A stretch of 64,000 nucleotides of DNA from Prostheceraeus crozeri (Eukaryota > Platyhelminthes > Polycladida > Euryleptidae). The position numbers were made by a program, and so were the translations under genes. Within the stretch, counting starts at the first letter, position 1; each line of letters opens with the position of its first letter. Below the pieces are notes generated by a model that searched no databases, was not told the origin of the DNA, and saw only the letters and a program-made list of their open reading frames with translations. The DNA lies in assembly GCA_907163375.1 (NCBI GenBank), contig CAJQUW010009236.1, forward strand, positions 496,001 to 560,000. The letters are read 5' to 3'. Shown in pieces: positions 20,329 to 30,407 of this stretch.

Positions 20329-20678
20329 GAAATTCGTCGGCGAAAGGAAGATGATATTCGAAGACAGGAACTGGCAAGCAAGCGCGAACGAGAGATGTTG
20401 CAGCGACTGGGCGATCCCAATCTACGACAGCGAATGGCGGATGACGACGCTGTGCGGAGAGCTCAACAGGAACGCGAACTGCAAGAACGATTGGCAGAGG
20501 AAGAGCAAGATGCCGCTGAGCGAGCCGCCGCAGAAGAGAGGCGAATGGAGGAGTTTGAGAGATTAGCGGAGGAGGAAGCCATTTCTAGGTTGCGAGAGGA
20601 TATGGACGATGTGGAAGAGCGGCGTCGAAACTTGAAGTATCGGGCTGAAGTTCTTGAGCAGGAGAAAGAGGAAAGAAG
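20329..20678 (+). CDS. KIAA2012: KIAA2012-like gene, exon j (coiled coil)
   Basis: Exon of 350 bases, acceptor tttatgtag, donor gtaagt. It starts on a codon boundary: EIRRRKEDDIRRQELASKRE, LGDPNLRQRMADDDAVRRAQ, then Glu/Arg/Ala helix to VLEQEKEE plus two bases (AG). About 116 residues, nearly all predicted helix, continuing the coiled coil of exon i. The short LGDPNLRQRM segment may be a hinge. High GC and a strong codon pattern mark it as real. Other frames through it are shadows. Confidence 0.85.
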
Positions 20679-20877
20679 GTAAGTTGGAGTCATGTCATTT
20701 TGTACTTTGTATTGGGGTTGCATGTCTTGGACAACTTCTACCCGGGGATCCGGAAGTGCTCGAGGTACTATTTCCCGGGATCAGCGAAATGTAATCAGTA
20801 GAAATAAACCCCAAGACCCTTAACATGATGGATTTGGGGGGCGGACTTTAGGGTGTCTGTCAGAGGCCTCCCACCGC

Positions 20878-23230
20878 TAAATAATAATAATAATAATAAT
20901 AATAATAGATCTTTATTCGTCAAAACATATGGCGGTAATGACATGATGGAATTCAATACAGTGGCAAATTCATGAATGTACAGAGTACTTTACAAAGGAG
21001 GAATTGTACATGGCAGAGCGTCGACGGAGCGGTAGAAGCTGCCTGGTGTGTCTAATACCGGTCTTCTGGTTGCGTGTGATGAAAAAATCTGCCAGCGGAT
21101 GAGTCTCTTTGTCTCTTGCAATTTTGCGTATAAGTTTCACACATGATTTGTCTAACATGTTCTGCAGGCTGGGGACATTTGCAGATACAGATGCCCACCT
21201 ACGGGCTATGCGATCCAAACGAACAAGCTTTTTAAATTGGTTGGCATTTACATCACAAATAACTGGCCAACAAAAAACAATGTGGCAGAGCACGAAACTG
21301 ATGTATGCTTGCCAAATAATGTGACCGGGGTTGCCGTTCTTTTTCAGGCGCTTAACTATTGACAACGCTCGACAACATTTTGCGTACAGACAAGTGAATT
21401 GTTTTTCCCATCTCGCATCAGCTGAGAAGACGACACCCAAAATCTTCAAACTGTCAACATCCTCAATTACAACATCATCAACAATGAGAGGGGGAAGATT
21501 GGACACAGAAGTAGGGGAGTTACACAGTTTCCTTGATATCAGAAGGCTTTTTGTCTTGTTGGAATTGATTGTTAGTTTTTTCTCTTTGGACCACTGACTA
21601 AATTGATCAACATCACTCTGGAAAGTATCAACAGACTTCTCACTACCCAAATAAATCAACGTAACATCATCCGCATACGCCACCACTCTAGTGTCTTCGA
21701 ATTTAGGAAGGTCGTTAATCAAGGCCACAAAGAGAATCGGGCCAAGAATTGAGCCTTGAGGCACCCCACTGTGAACCTGCTTCCATTCGGCAGCGATGCC
21801 GTTGTTAAAAACACGCTGGAAGCGATCCGAGAGGAAGCTTTGAATGAACTTGATGACGAAGGGTTTACAGTCGAAGTGGTTTATCAGTGAGTAGAGAAGG
21901 GTGGAGTGGCTAACGGAATCAAATGCCTTTTGAAAATCTACAGCGAGCACTCTAGCGTAATTGTCTGTACAGTGCGTGGTGTGCTGCAGAATTGGGAGGC
22001 GAATCGAGAGTAAGGCATTAGTGCAACCACTATATCCATTGGGTATGAAGCCAAATTGCCGGGGGTCGAACGGCTGTCGAAGAGACGGTAGGAAAACATG
22101 ATCTCTGATAAGACGTTCAAGTACCTTACTTAGGAATGGAAGAATCGAGATAGGTCTGTAGTCGGTTTTGTTTTTCGGAATGGGGATAACGTTGGCAGAC
22201 TTCCAAATATTGGGAAAAACACCACTATCAAGGCACTTATTATAAATGATCGTGAGAGGTTGGGCGAGAACGTCTACGAAGGAACGAACGAAGAACCCAG
22301 GTAATTCATCAGGACCAACTGAATTAGCCTTACATTGTTTGATCATTTTGACAATCAACGACTCAGAGACTGAGAAAGACGTTGTTTTCTGAACTGAACG
22401 TTTATCGTTGAACAAATGTAGGTCAGGAGATGAGAAAGCAGAATGAAAGCGATCGTTGAGGTCATTTATCACAGACTGATCAAGAGCATCATTACGAACA
22501 CTTTTGATTTGTTTATTAATGGATTTCCATCTATCAGAAATGGAGGAGGAGGAGTGCAAGTGGGAAAAGTACCGCTTCTTGGCAACCTCAACCGCAGCAA
22601 GAAATCTCTCCCGGAGCCGAACATACTTGGCATAATTGCCCCTAGAGAGGGAACGGTCACGGGAATCGGAAAGAACTTTCAAAGATGGGGACATCCACGG
22701 AGCATCAACATTCCTCATGCGAACAGTTCTCTCATTCGAGAAGGTTAGGTATACGTAACGAACAAACATCTGGAAATGTTCAACAGCAGCATTAACATCA
22801 ACCACGTGCATAAAGAACTCATTCCAGTCAATTGAAGCGAGGAAGCGATAGCACACAGCAAAGGAAGAGGGAGAGAAATAGCGGACCTTGACTTTGGTGG
22901 TGGTAACATGTTTTAGGGAATTGGAACTCTTGAGAAAAATGCCTTTATGATCAGAGCGACCTAAGGGAGAAATAGACTGAGAGGATTCAAATTTATGCGG
23001 AAGATTAGATGCAATGATGTCCAGAATGTTATTGCCTCGAGTAGACATAGTCACAAGCTGTTGCATATTGTTCAACACAAAAAAGTCATCAATGTACAGT
23101 TTTTTATGTCCCCCCGTCACCACATCTAGCAACGCGGACCCGGCAGACGTCCAGTTCCTAGAGTGGGGAAGTGTTGAACATCACCACATGAATGAAAATG
23201 GCACCCCTTTCAGCTAGGCTGGACTCTCTG
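20878..23230 (-). mobile_element. CR1/L2-like LINE, 5'-truncated, with long ORF2
   Basis: Non-LTR retrotransposon on the minus strand. The 3' end is an (ATT)n tail (about 20878-20912) after AATAAAGATC. The ORF (20970-23132) is open for 720 codons, from the end of the APE endonuclease through the reverse transcriptase to the C-terminus. The 5' edge near 23230 lies inside the endonuclease (MFNTSPL at the DFN box, one stop before the long ORF). By motifs it is a Jockey-group element of the CR1/L2 type. It lies in the 17-kb host intron after exon j. Confidence 0.9.
20970..23132 (-). CDS. LINE ORF2: endonuclease end plus reverse transcriptase
   Basis: 720 codons without a stop. Residues ~30-70 have RGNNILDIIASN and LGRSDHKGI, the last boxes of the APE endonuclease (SDH). 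Reverse transcriptase from ~270: CKANSVGPDELPGFFVRSF, WKSANVIPIPK, DYRPISILPFLSKVLERLI, VDFQKAFDSVSHSTLL, SGVPQGSILGPILF, catalytic VAYADDVTLIYLG and LKILGVVFS. The C-terminus has VLCHIVFCWPVICD and ends SSFVKYS. An intact YADD and a long uninterrupted frame suggest a fairly young copy, but it is 5'-truncated and so cannot move by itself. Confidence 0.9.
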   Translation of the reverse strand: MLDVVTGGHKKLYIDDFFVLNNMQQLVTMSTRGNNILDIIASNLPHKFESSQSISPLGRSDHKGIFLKSSNSLKHVTTTKVKVRYFSPSSFAVCYRFLASIDWNEFFMHVVDVNAAVEHFQMFVRYVYLTFSNERTVRMRNVDAPWMSPSLKVLSDSRDRSLSRGNYAKYVRLRERFLAAVEVAKKRYFSHLHSSSSISDRWKSINKQIKSVRNDALDQSVINDLNDRFHSAFSSPDLHLFNDKRSVQKTTSFSVSESLIVKMIKQCKANSVGPDELPGFFVRSFVDVLAQPLTIIYNKCLDSGVFPNIWKSANVIPIPKNKTDYRPISILPFLSKVLERLIRDHVFLPSLRQPFDPRQFGFIPNGYSGCTNALLSIRLPILQHTTHCTDNYARVLAVDFQKAFDSVSHSTLLYSLINHFDCKPFVIKFIQSFLSDRFQRVFNNGIAAEWKQVHSGVPQGSILGPILFVALINDLPKFEDTRVVAYADDVTLIYLGSEKSVDTFQSDVDQFSQWSKEKKLTINSNKTKSLLISRKLCNSPTSVSNLPPLIVDDVVIEDVDSLKILGVVFSADARWEKQFTCLYAKCCRALSIVKRLKKNGNPGHIIWQAYISFVLCHIVFCWPVICDVNANQFKKLVRLDRIARRWASVSANVPSLQNMLDKSCVKLIRKIARDKETHPLADFFITRNQKTGIRHTRQLLPLRRRSAMYNSSFVKYSVHS

Positions 23231-23657
23231 GGCTCCTGGTCTAACGATACAGTTTGGATTTAAAAACGTGTGGTCACTCTATTATAGTCAACATTGTGAA
23301 AGATGGATCGAGCCACATTTGGTTGCAATGCTCGATAAATGGAACGCGGGTAGATGTTTCATCCTTTGATCGGCAACTAGATCTATTTATATTAATTTAC
23401 GAAAATATAGATTAATGAAACCTTCTTTTCACTAGCTTAGTAACAGCAGAAATGCATCTATCCAGAAACGCATTTAAAAGTAGCATTGAAGTTAAAAAAT
23501 AAATTCATGCTGTAGTTCGTTGATGTTGAGTATAGCAGTCTACTTGTAAAATGTCTATAGTAGTAGTTTTAGTAACACTTTCAAAGAAATGTAAGCAGAA
23601 AATATTGCATCATATCAAAAAATAGGAGTAGATGTCTGAAAGCGAGAACGTTTTTAG
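23231..23657. other. Intron sequence, nothing recognised
   Basis: Short AT-rich stretch between the LINE and the Cys-rich frame. No feature seen. Confidence 0.4.
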
Positions 23658-23775
23658 TCTCCGATTGTTCTTGCATCCGTATTGCTTTTGTCACAAAGGA
23701 ATAGAACAAGTTAAGCGTGATGAATGTTTAATCAATGGATGTGAGTTCAGAAGCTGCTGCTTCAATTCAAGTCAG
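23658..23775 (+). CDS. Candidate Cys-rich exon
   Basis: After a cgtttttag acceptor the frame reads LRLFLHPYCFCHKGIEQVKR, then DECLINGCEFRSCCFNSSQ and a GT donor (gtaaag). Six Cys in 25 residues and an N-S-S sequon suggest a disulphide-rich extracellular piece. The entry phase (one base, T) would also accept a phase-2 donor such as the one at 3457. The frame remains open past the donor to 23859. It may be an exon of a gene nested in the host intron, together with 24020-24232, but their phases do not join directly. Confidence 0.22.
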
Positions 23776-24019
23776 GTAAAGCTAAACTGGTTTAAGTCGG
23801 AGTATATGCTCACAGGGAATGGATTAAATCTTTTTTGTTCCCAGCAGCAACCCCAGTAGTCGTTTTTTCTTCTCACGGAAGAATACGATCCTTCCGTGAA
23901 GAAAACTGAATTAATATCTCTGCAGGAAAAGATGCCATGACAGCAGATTAAGCAAGACAAAACAAAACTCCACTATTGTAAAGATGAAGCAGTTCATTTT
24001 CAGAATTACATGAATATAA

Positions 24020-24232
24020 AATTCAAGACAAAGTTTCCAAACACCGAAATGTGTGGTAACTCATCCTCGTGAACTTGGCATCGTGAATCCTTCAATTCCT
24101 CGCATGTCATCAGCTTTGAAGATGTTTTTATTATTTGCAGCAGTCGTGTTACCACCAGCATTGGCTGTTGCTATAATTTTTGCTATACGCTCATGTATTC
24201 AATTTTTGACTGAAGATGATAAAGTTCCATGA
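24020..24232 (+). CDS. Candidate terminal exon of a single-pass membrane protein
   Basis: 71 codons to a TGA at 24230-24232: QTPKCVVTHPRELGIVNPSI, PRMSSALK, a 22-residue hydrophobic segment (MFLLFAAVVLPPALAVAIIFAI), then a short tail RSCIQFLTEDDKVP. The layout of ectodomain edge, transmembrane helix and short cytosolic tail is that of a type I membrane protein end. A splice acceptor in the right phase is not obvious (weak AG at 24026-24027), and the ATG at 24104 would give only 43 residues. Unrecognised. Could be the end of a nested gene, a pseudogene or chance. Confidence 0.28.
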   Translation, partial: NSRQSFQTPKCVVTHPRELGIVNPSIPRMSSALKMFLLFAAVVLPPALAVAIIFAIRSCIQFLTEDDKVP

Positions 24233-24525
24233 CTTTTATGTAAAATGCCAATTATTAAAAATATAAGTTAATGTTATCATAATCTTGCAGTGACCAAGAT
24301 GTTGTAAGTTAGCTTACTTGTATTGAAATTGTGTGCAATGATTTTTTTCTGCTTCAAATGATCTTCAATTTATGTCCTGCTTGTCATATGATCCTGCTAA
24401 TCCTCAAGAATTATTTTACATTTTTTGCAGAGCACAAGTAAAAAATTGCACACCTACTAAATATCGGCGAACCACTGAACTATGATTAGGTATCTACAAG
24501 ATAAAATCCAGCTTGAAAGTTCCGG

Positions 24526-25113
24526 GTGAAAGTCAAACAATTATTAGAGCCTGATGATGTCATCAATCATATGACTTCTTTCACAATATCTGAGTATAAT
24601 ATCAGTCATGCAATAGTCGAACCAGCATGTACTTATTGTGCTCAACCATACAAAAATGTGCATTGTTCTGATACTCATTGCAAAATCATAGAGTCAGTGT
24701 CGGAATTCTTCTGCATAGGATTAGTATACTACTGACTGATCAGAATTATGAATCTTTCTTATTGTCTTGGTGAAACCTGGTCACAGTGCCGTAGCGATGA
24801 TTTTCGAATGAGGCGGAACTGTAATAAAGTAAGTTTCACCACAAGTTATGTAATCACTTGCCTTGCTGGTTTTTTTACTTGCATATTGGAGGAAAAACAC
24901 TGTCATTATAATCCAATTAAACCGTATCATTTCCGACAAATTTCGTATCAATTTGTAATGGTATGTAGTAATGCTGGTGTGTCATTGGTTTCATCACTAA
25001 TTATATCAGATGTCATTAGTAGTGAAAGTCAAAAGTCAAATGTCAAAAATGTATGTTTCCAAGAACATTGGAAAACAGGCATGTGCGCTCACATAATATC
25101 CACAAAAACATAG
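24526..25113 (+). pseudogene. Unrecognised Cys-rich open stretch with one stop
   Basis: Two frames, 24526-24735 and 24748-25113, are in the same register and split by one TGA, together about 195 codons in AT-rich DNA where far more stops are expected. Content includes EPACTYCAQPYKNVHCSDTH, LSYCLGETWSQCRSDDF and HCHYNPIKPYHFRQISYQF: about 15 Cys. It may be worn coding DNA of a Cys-rich secreted protein or element. No family recognised. It follows the possible membrane-protein exon by 300 bp, so the 23.6-25.1 kb tract may have one origin. Confidence 0.3.
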
Positions 25114-25199
25114 TTTGATGGCAGAAAACAGCGTGCGGTCGGTGTTGTTAAGACATATTCTGAACAGGAAGGAGAGGAGAATTGAAGAAAATAAATTTC

Positions 25200-25575
25200 C
25201 AGATTTCACATTTAAAGATAAGTGATTTCCTTAGTTATCGTTCGCAAGTCATTTGCTTTTTTGAGAAACCTCGCGATGGATTTTACCAGTTTTGGAGTTG
25301 AAATAGTCATAAAAATTTATTGAATTCTGTTGTATTGCTACACTTGCATAACAAAGGCACTGTTTCTTGTCGTAAATTTTGATGTAGTGAGCATTCTATC
25401 ATGAAATGAAACAGAGTCTCCACTTTCGAATTATAACATAGCTCACATAAGCGCTGTTCATATCGCAGTCGATTTCCGTAACTGCCAGTTACGAAATCTA
25501 ATTTGTGATTTTTTGTTCGAAATTTTTATAAGATATTGATGTCATTGTATTCAATATCAAAATTCAGATATGATT
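25200..25575 (-). mobile_element. LINE C-terminus, distal part (split by mariner)
   Basis: Minus strand reads KFRTKNHKLDFVTGSYGN, then RYEQRLCELCYNSKVETLFH and FMIECSLHQNLRQE, ending near SRGFSKKQ with stops. The C-x2-C ... H ... C pattern (RLCELCYNS ... FHFMIECSL) is the zinc-knuckle at the C-terminus of many invertebrate LINE ORFs. The more N-terminal part of the same tail lies at 26960-27326. Confidence 0.7.
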
Positions 25576-25599
25576 TCATAGTATTCTCAAAACCACATA

Positions 25600-26690
25600 C
25601 AAGGTGTGACAATTAAATACCCGGAATAGTATTCTAGCATTTTTAAAACGAGTTTCTTTAATCCACGAGTATAATAATATGAAAGAATGAGTCATTACGA
25701 ACAAATGAAAACGTTCATTATTAAAAAATCCAAAAAAAAATGGTCCATCTTTGAGCATGCACACTTCGACATACGATTGCCAGCATTCATTTCTGAGCCA
25801 AAAACGTCTCGTTGGGAGGGATTGCATTCCAAGATTCTAATTGCACTGGATTCATCCACACATCTCATCTTCAAAAGCCTTTCAAGCAAAAGACTTTGGG
25901 CTTTGGGAAAAACCAAAAAATCGCGCACGCAAGGTCTGGCGAGTAAGATATGGAGGATGATGAAGAGATGATGAAATTGGCCCAAAAACAAAACACCCCT
26001 TGCTGAGAGTGTGCTGGAAGCCTGGAGTTATCGTGATGGAGTATCCATCCCATCTTAACGGGCTTTACGTACGGGCGTTTCCCTGAGCCTTTTTCAGAAT
26101 CTTTAGGTAATCTGTTAGTTGACGGTTGTTCCCTGCTCCGTGAATTCCTTCCACCTCGATCCTGATGGACGATTCCAACACTGACCTAAAAAACAGATGA
26201 GCATTGTCTTGATTCGAGCTTTCTTTGTCTTCGAGCTTTTCTTGGGACATTCCGATCCAGGTGAGCAACATTGCATGCTTTGGTTGTTTGAAGCACCACC
26301 GGATTCACCCTGTAGCACAGATCTTCGGGAAATTAAACTTTTCTCGAAATTGAGAACTTGACAGTCTTGAAACACCATCCAGACGACGTTCCCTCTCTTC
26401 TGCGACACGTTCCTACTTCTTCATTCTTGCGAACCTTTCCCAAGATCTTCCGCTTCCAACTTCCACAATCTCTTCTAATTGCATTAGGATTCATCTAAAA
26501 TCTCGAGGCTTCAGATTCTTTAGGCCATCATTCACATCATTCTCACAGTTAGACGACCATTTGATGTTGATCCCGCACCGCACAGTGTCAACAATTTCCT
26601 CGTACGATGGGTCACCCGGGACTTCCTTGCGCACAACACCAACTCTTTGAAGCGCTTGTGCCAAGAAAACACGCTGTTTTCTTAACACGG
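25600..26690 (-). mobile_element. mariner (DD34D) transposon, decayed
   Basis: Minus-strand mariner transposase in several frames: KARIKTMLICF with GNRPSGSR-like continuation, then LTDYLKILKKA, then WILHHDNSRLPAHSQ, ISYSPDLACAIFWFFPKPK and a tail FGSEMNAGNRMSKCACSKMD. The HHDN and YSPDLAxxxFxxFPK boxes are diagnostic of the mariner DD34D clade. The left end at about 25600 reads AAGGTGTGACAATTAAATAC, a mariner-like terminus. The right end is not resolved and may reach about 26950. Many breaks; dead. Confidence 0.7.
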
Positions 26691-26959
26691 CGGGTTCTTA
26701 AAAATTCGGACGCAAAATTCCCTGGGTCAGTGGCCGTTTTACCCATCTTGTACAAATTTTACCCAGCTTTAAAAAAATTACTTTGATTGACCAGACAACT
26801 TTTGCTTTATTGATCTTGTCAGATGTGACGCTTTCGGAGTGGAATTGCATGTGAAAACAATGTGAAATCCGCGGAAACGATAAAGAATGTGAATAATCAG
26901 AAGCATTCAAACCATTCAACAAATGATAAAAAAGGTTCAAAATCATTCAGTGAAATAAC

Positions 26960-27326
26960 TGATTGTTTAAAGTTGTTTGATAAGAAGAAAAAGGACAGAA
27001 AGATTAGAATTAATATTGATAATTTCCGGATAATTCTCTAAGTAGTTCAGGCCAGAATGACTATATTTTGCTGTAGATATCCATTTTTCTCTAATGTAAT
27101 GGGTCACTCGATTTTTTGCAATTCTCAAATATTTTCCTTTATCAGCCGTTAACTGTTCGTCCCATAGATTTGGCAGGCTGCGTTTTGCAAGTAACTGCCT
27201 TATTCTCCTGCACCATGTATATCTACTATCATGACCATCTGAAGTCATATTGAGATATTCTGCATCATATACTTCTTTTATCAAACTTCTTTCATTTCTC
27301 GTAATTACTTTTATCCAATAACACAT
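26960..27326 (-). mobile_element. LINE C-terminus, proximal part
   Basis: Open for 119 codons on the minus strand: YTWCRRIRQLLAKRSLPNLW, then LRIAKNRVTHYIREKWISTA and LNYLENYPEIINI. The order (RxLLxxxxLPxLW ... W ... LENYP) is the region just before the zinc-knuckle in many LINE ORFs. The rest of the tail continues at 25575 on the far side of the mariner, so one LINE was split by a later mariner insertion. Confidence 0.65.
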
Positions 27327-27329
27327 GTG

Positions 27330-28611
27330 TATCTAAGCAATTGATATCATTAATAATAAAAATAAACGAATTATGATTTATCTCATCTCAATTTGATCAA
27401 TATAGAAGTCGCAGGAAACAGTGGTGGTAGCTCGCATACAACTGAGTGACATCTTGTGCAAACACTCAGTAGACCGAATCATCTGATTGAACGATCGAGC
27501 TGAAGGAAGCGATTTGTTCCAAGACCCCTAACTGCTGCAGTTTTCGCAAGATATGCATCATTTTATGTTATTTGGCATTAAAGAAAGGTTAAAGCCAATA
27601 TTGACCTCAAGATTGATACGCGTGGTAAAATTTTCCCTTGAATTTAACATTTTTCTAAAAATGTTACATTCCAAAGGACTATTAACCCTTCCCCCTGGCT
27701 GCGGTATTGCCTAGCCATCACTAGAGCAGCCAGAAACTCTCAACGATTACGAAAATAATCAGTGCAGAATTGTGATCGAGAAAATATGCTTCTCATGATG
27801 TTACTCAATTCACAATTCACGTGTTTGATTGTCAGTATGAAGCACATTATCCAGGAAGCTCCTAACTTCTAGCACAAGAGAGGTAACCCATAATAGGTTT
27901 GACAATCAGTTATGAGCGTTGGCCAGTGCGTCCCAAATTACAGTGAGTAGAAAGAGGAAGCAGATATTCCCTCAACTCCATTTTATTGATAAATTTACCT
28001 TCAGGGTATTCTTTTGTGAACAAGTCTAAATTATTCCAGGGCAAACATGCTTCAAACGTGAACTGGTTTCCATTTCGTCATTTGTGACGGAGTTAGTCTT
28101 GGATGATGAACAATGCACAAAATTGCTGGTTTATGAGTTGCAGTAAATATATGCGATGTACTCTTACTGTCACATTTGCTTGAAGGCGACTGCACTTCTT
28201 CATCAAGTAAATTGAAATTAATATTGTGCATCAATAGATAACAAAAGCCGATTATTCAATAGAAAGTGAGCGAAAGCCTTTGGAGATTTGATGAGTTGTA
28301 TAGCGCTGTCACGTACAATCCAAAACTGCACTTAAAAATGTAGTCAATAATTCAATTTTGATTTTTTTATCAGACAATGGATCAAACAATGGTATAAGAT
28401 AAATGTCCAAGATAATTTCTCTGATGTTCTAAGCCAAATTATACTCCACTGACTCGATTTGAATTAATTGTTTATCATCATAAGCACGGGAGTTTTTATC
28501 CTGTCGTCAGAAGGGAATTTCAGAACTGGTTTCCCGTTTGTTCATATCATCAAAAAGATACTTTGACTTTGCATCAAGTGAAGTTGTCGTTGATAATACA
28601 TGTACCTGCAG
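27330..28611. other. Intron sequence, nothing recognised
   Basis: About 1.3 kb of AT-rich intron. No exon, repeat or element ends recognised. Confidence 0.45.
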
Positions 28612-28840
28612 TCATGTATCGTCGAAAAAGTGTCAGTAAATCTCGTCCAAAGTCGAAACCAGCATTCGTGGTTATTTCCGATTGTGATGGCGAGTTTCGA
28701 ATGCCATCTAATCCAGAGAGAGCTTCCGTCCTTCAGAACTATCTAATCAAAATGGCCAGAACACACTCACCTTGGTCGCATGGTGAAGGCATCTCCAGTC
28801 CCATGACAGCAAGAACCAAGGCAAGATATCGAAGAAACAG
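28612..28840 (+). CDS. Candidate alternative exon of the KIAA2012-like gene
   Basis: A tgtacctgcag acceptor, then 75 codons from an ATG at 28614: MYRRKSVSKSRPKSKPAFVV, ISDCDGEFRMPSNPERASVL, QNYLIKMARTHSPW and ARTKARYRRN, ending with AG and a gtgaat donor. The donor phase (two bases, AG) is the same as that of exon j (20678) and matches exon k (38029). Its own start phase does not fit exon j. So it cannot simply be inserted between j and k. It fits either as an alternative first coding exon starting at 28614 and splicing to exon k, or with an unseen partner exon. The basic, structured sequence looks genuinely coding. Confidence 0.45.
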
Positions 28841-29139
28841 GTGAATATAGACATTGGATGAAAACTGAATGAATTGCATTCCACTATTATCCGCGGACAG
28901 TTGATTAATTTGAAGGTATTTACCACTTTACTAGACATGATCGAGATTATTGAGACGCAATAATAATACAATAGCAATGATTGAGAACGACTGTTGACAA
29001 AACTTCATCACTTTGAACTTTTCAATAAAGCTTATATAGTTATAAAGTTATAAAGTCAGCAAAATAAAGTCCTAAGTTGTGATGCAGTACGTCTTTAAAT
29101 GACATCAGTGCGATAGATACTGGGCTCTATTGAACAGTA

Positions 29140-29829
29140 CAGTCAAACCTCGATATAGTGACCGTGCTTGGTTCCACTAGAAACGTCATATTGAGATATA
29201 TTGCATCATATACTTCTTTTATCAAACTTGACGCTAATCAATGAGTGGCATGAATATTAACTAAGCAGTTTCGGATTGTTTCATGTGCTGTTACTGCTCC
29301 TCTCTGATGGGACACCTTATCATGACAATTATCTTGGTAAAGTGAATTATCTTGGAATCTTGACATCAATGATGGTGAAGTGATCAAGATTGCGCCTATA
29401 ATGAATAGCAGACAAAAGACAATAACAACCAAGAACTGTTTTCATATAGATATTTGTGTTATCTAAAATGCTCAGGAGCAACAATGGGATATATAAAGGA
29501 GCAGACATATTTCTAGAAGATCATTTTATCACTCTCTAAGCATAAGAATCAAGTATTATTGTGGGGCAGGTGTTGCGGTTATAGTGATTGAGTTTCTTAT
29601 CCACATAATTGATATCGACTGCAGCTGTCAATTGAGTTAGAAGAAGCACTGCTTTGCACTACAACTGTCAACAATTGAAGGATTGTATTCCATCTCGAAG
29701 ATGATAGCATCATAGCGTTCCGTCATTTTTACCATCAATCTATCCCTGTCAAAATAACATCGCGAAGGTTAGGGGCGTTAAGGCGCGAAGGTTGCCATAT
29801 CACGACGGTCGCTAAGCGAGGTTTGATCG
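29140..29829. mobile_element. pogo/Tigger-like MITE
   Basis: Ends CAGTCAAACCTCGATATAGT and, from the other side, CGATCAAACCTCGCTTAGCG are imperfect inverted repeats of ~27 bp, flanked by TA on both sides (29138-29139, 29830-29831). This CAGTxAAACCTCGxTATAxxGAxC pattern is the signature terminus of pogo-type elements. The 690-bp interior has no transposase. Near the left end, 29186-29232 matches LINE sequence at 27241-27292. Confidence 0.7.
29186..29232 (-). repeat. 47-bp LINE fragment inside the pogo-like MITE
   Basis: GTCATATTGAGATATATTGC and the following TCATATACTTCTTTTATCAAACTT match 27251-27292 almost base for base. So a second scrap of the same LINE lies here in the same orientation, 1.9 kb away. 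Confidence 0.6.
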
Positions 29830-29831
29830 TA

Positions 29832-30407
29832 TTTACACTAATTGACTCCCAAAATCTGCTCTGATTTTGATTCATGTTTGATTCATGTCGTAAACAAGTG
29901 TTTTTTATTGCGGACATGGAATTTTGTGTTGATTTGATTTTGAACGCATTGACTTACATCGCTTTGTTTGAAGCTTGAAAACAATGCATGAAACTGAGCA
30001 TGTACCGATGTGGGTCTTGCAGCAGTAAATTACTAACTAAAGCCTGTTTTTGCATTTCTTCTTATTTTATGCATAAGATCAATTCACACAGAGGCATTCT
30101 GATAACATAATTGAGGCATTTGCTAAGTTATTTGGATCTATCTTACTCCTAAATTCCAATAACTCCATTCTCGAATAGAGCCCAATGCAACCCGCACATA
30201 TTGAAAAAATAATTACAGAACCCATCTCATATTGAAGCCACACTTGAATTTACCAATAAAGAGTATTTTTAAGAGCTTTGTTATAAAACTACTGCTTTTG
30301 AAGTGTAACTACATGCAAGTCTAGCGTTTTTGTATTGTCTAGCAAGGGCTGTAAATAGTTTTATTGTTCAACGGTTGGCCTCATTGCATGTTCATCATTT
30401 TTAGATA
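29832..30407. other. Intron sequence, nothing recognised
   Basis: AT-rich intron up to the target-site duplication of the MULE-type element. No feature seen. Confidence 0.45.

Noticed and set aside
20395-20723. Alternative frames over exon j on both strands
   Set aside because: The splice phases fit only the frame given for the exon.
25687-26053. + and - small proteins at 25.7-26.1 kb
   Set aside because: They are frames of the decayed mariner transposase and its antisense.
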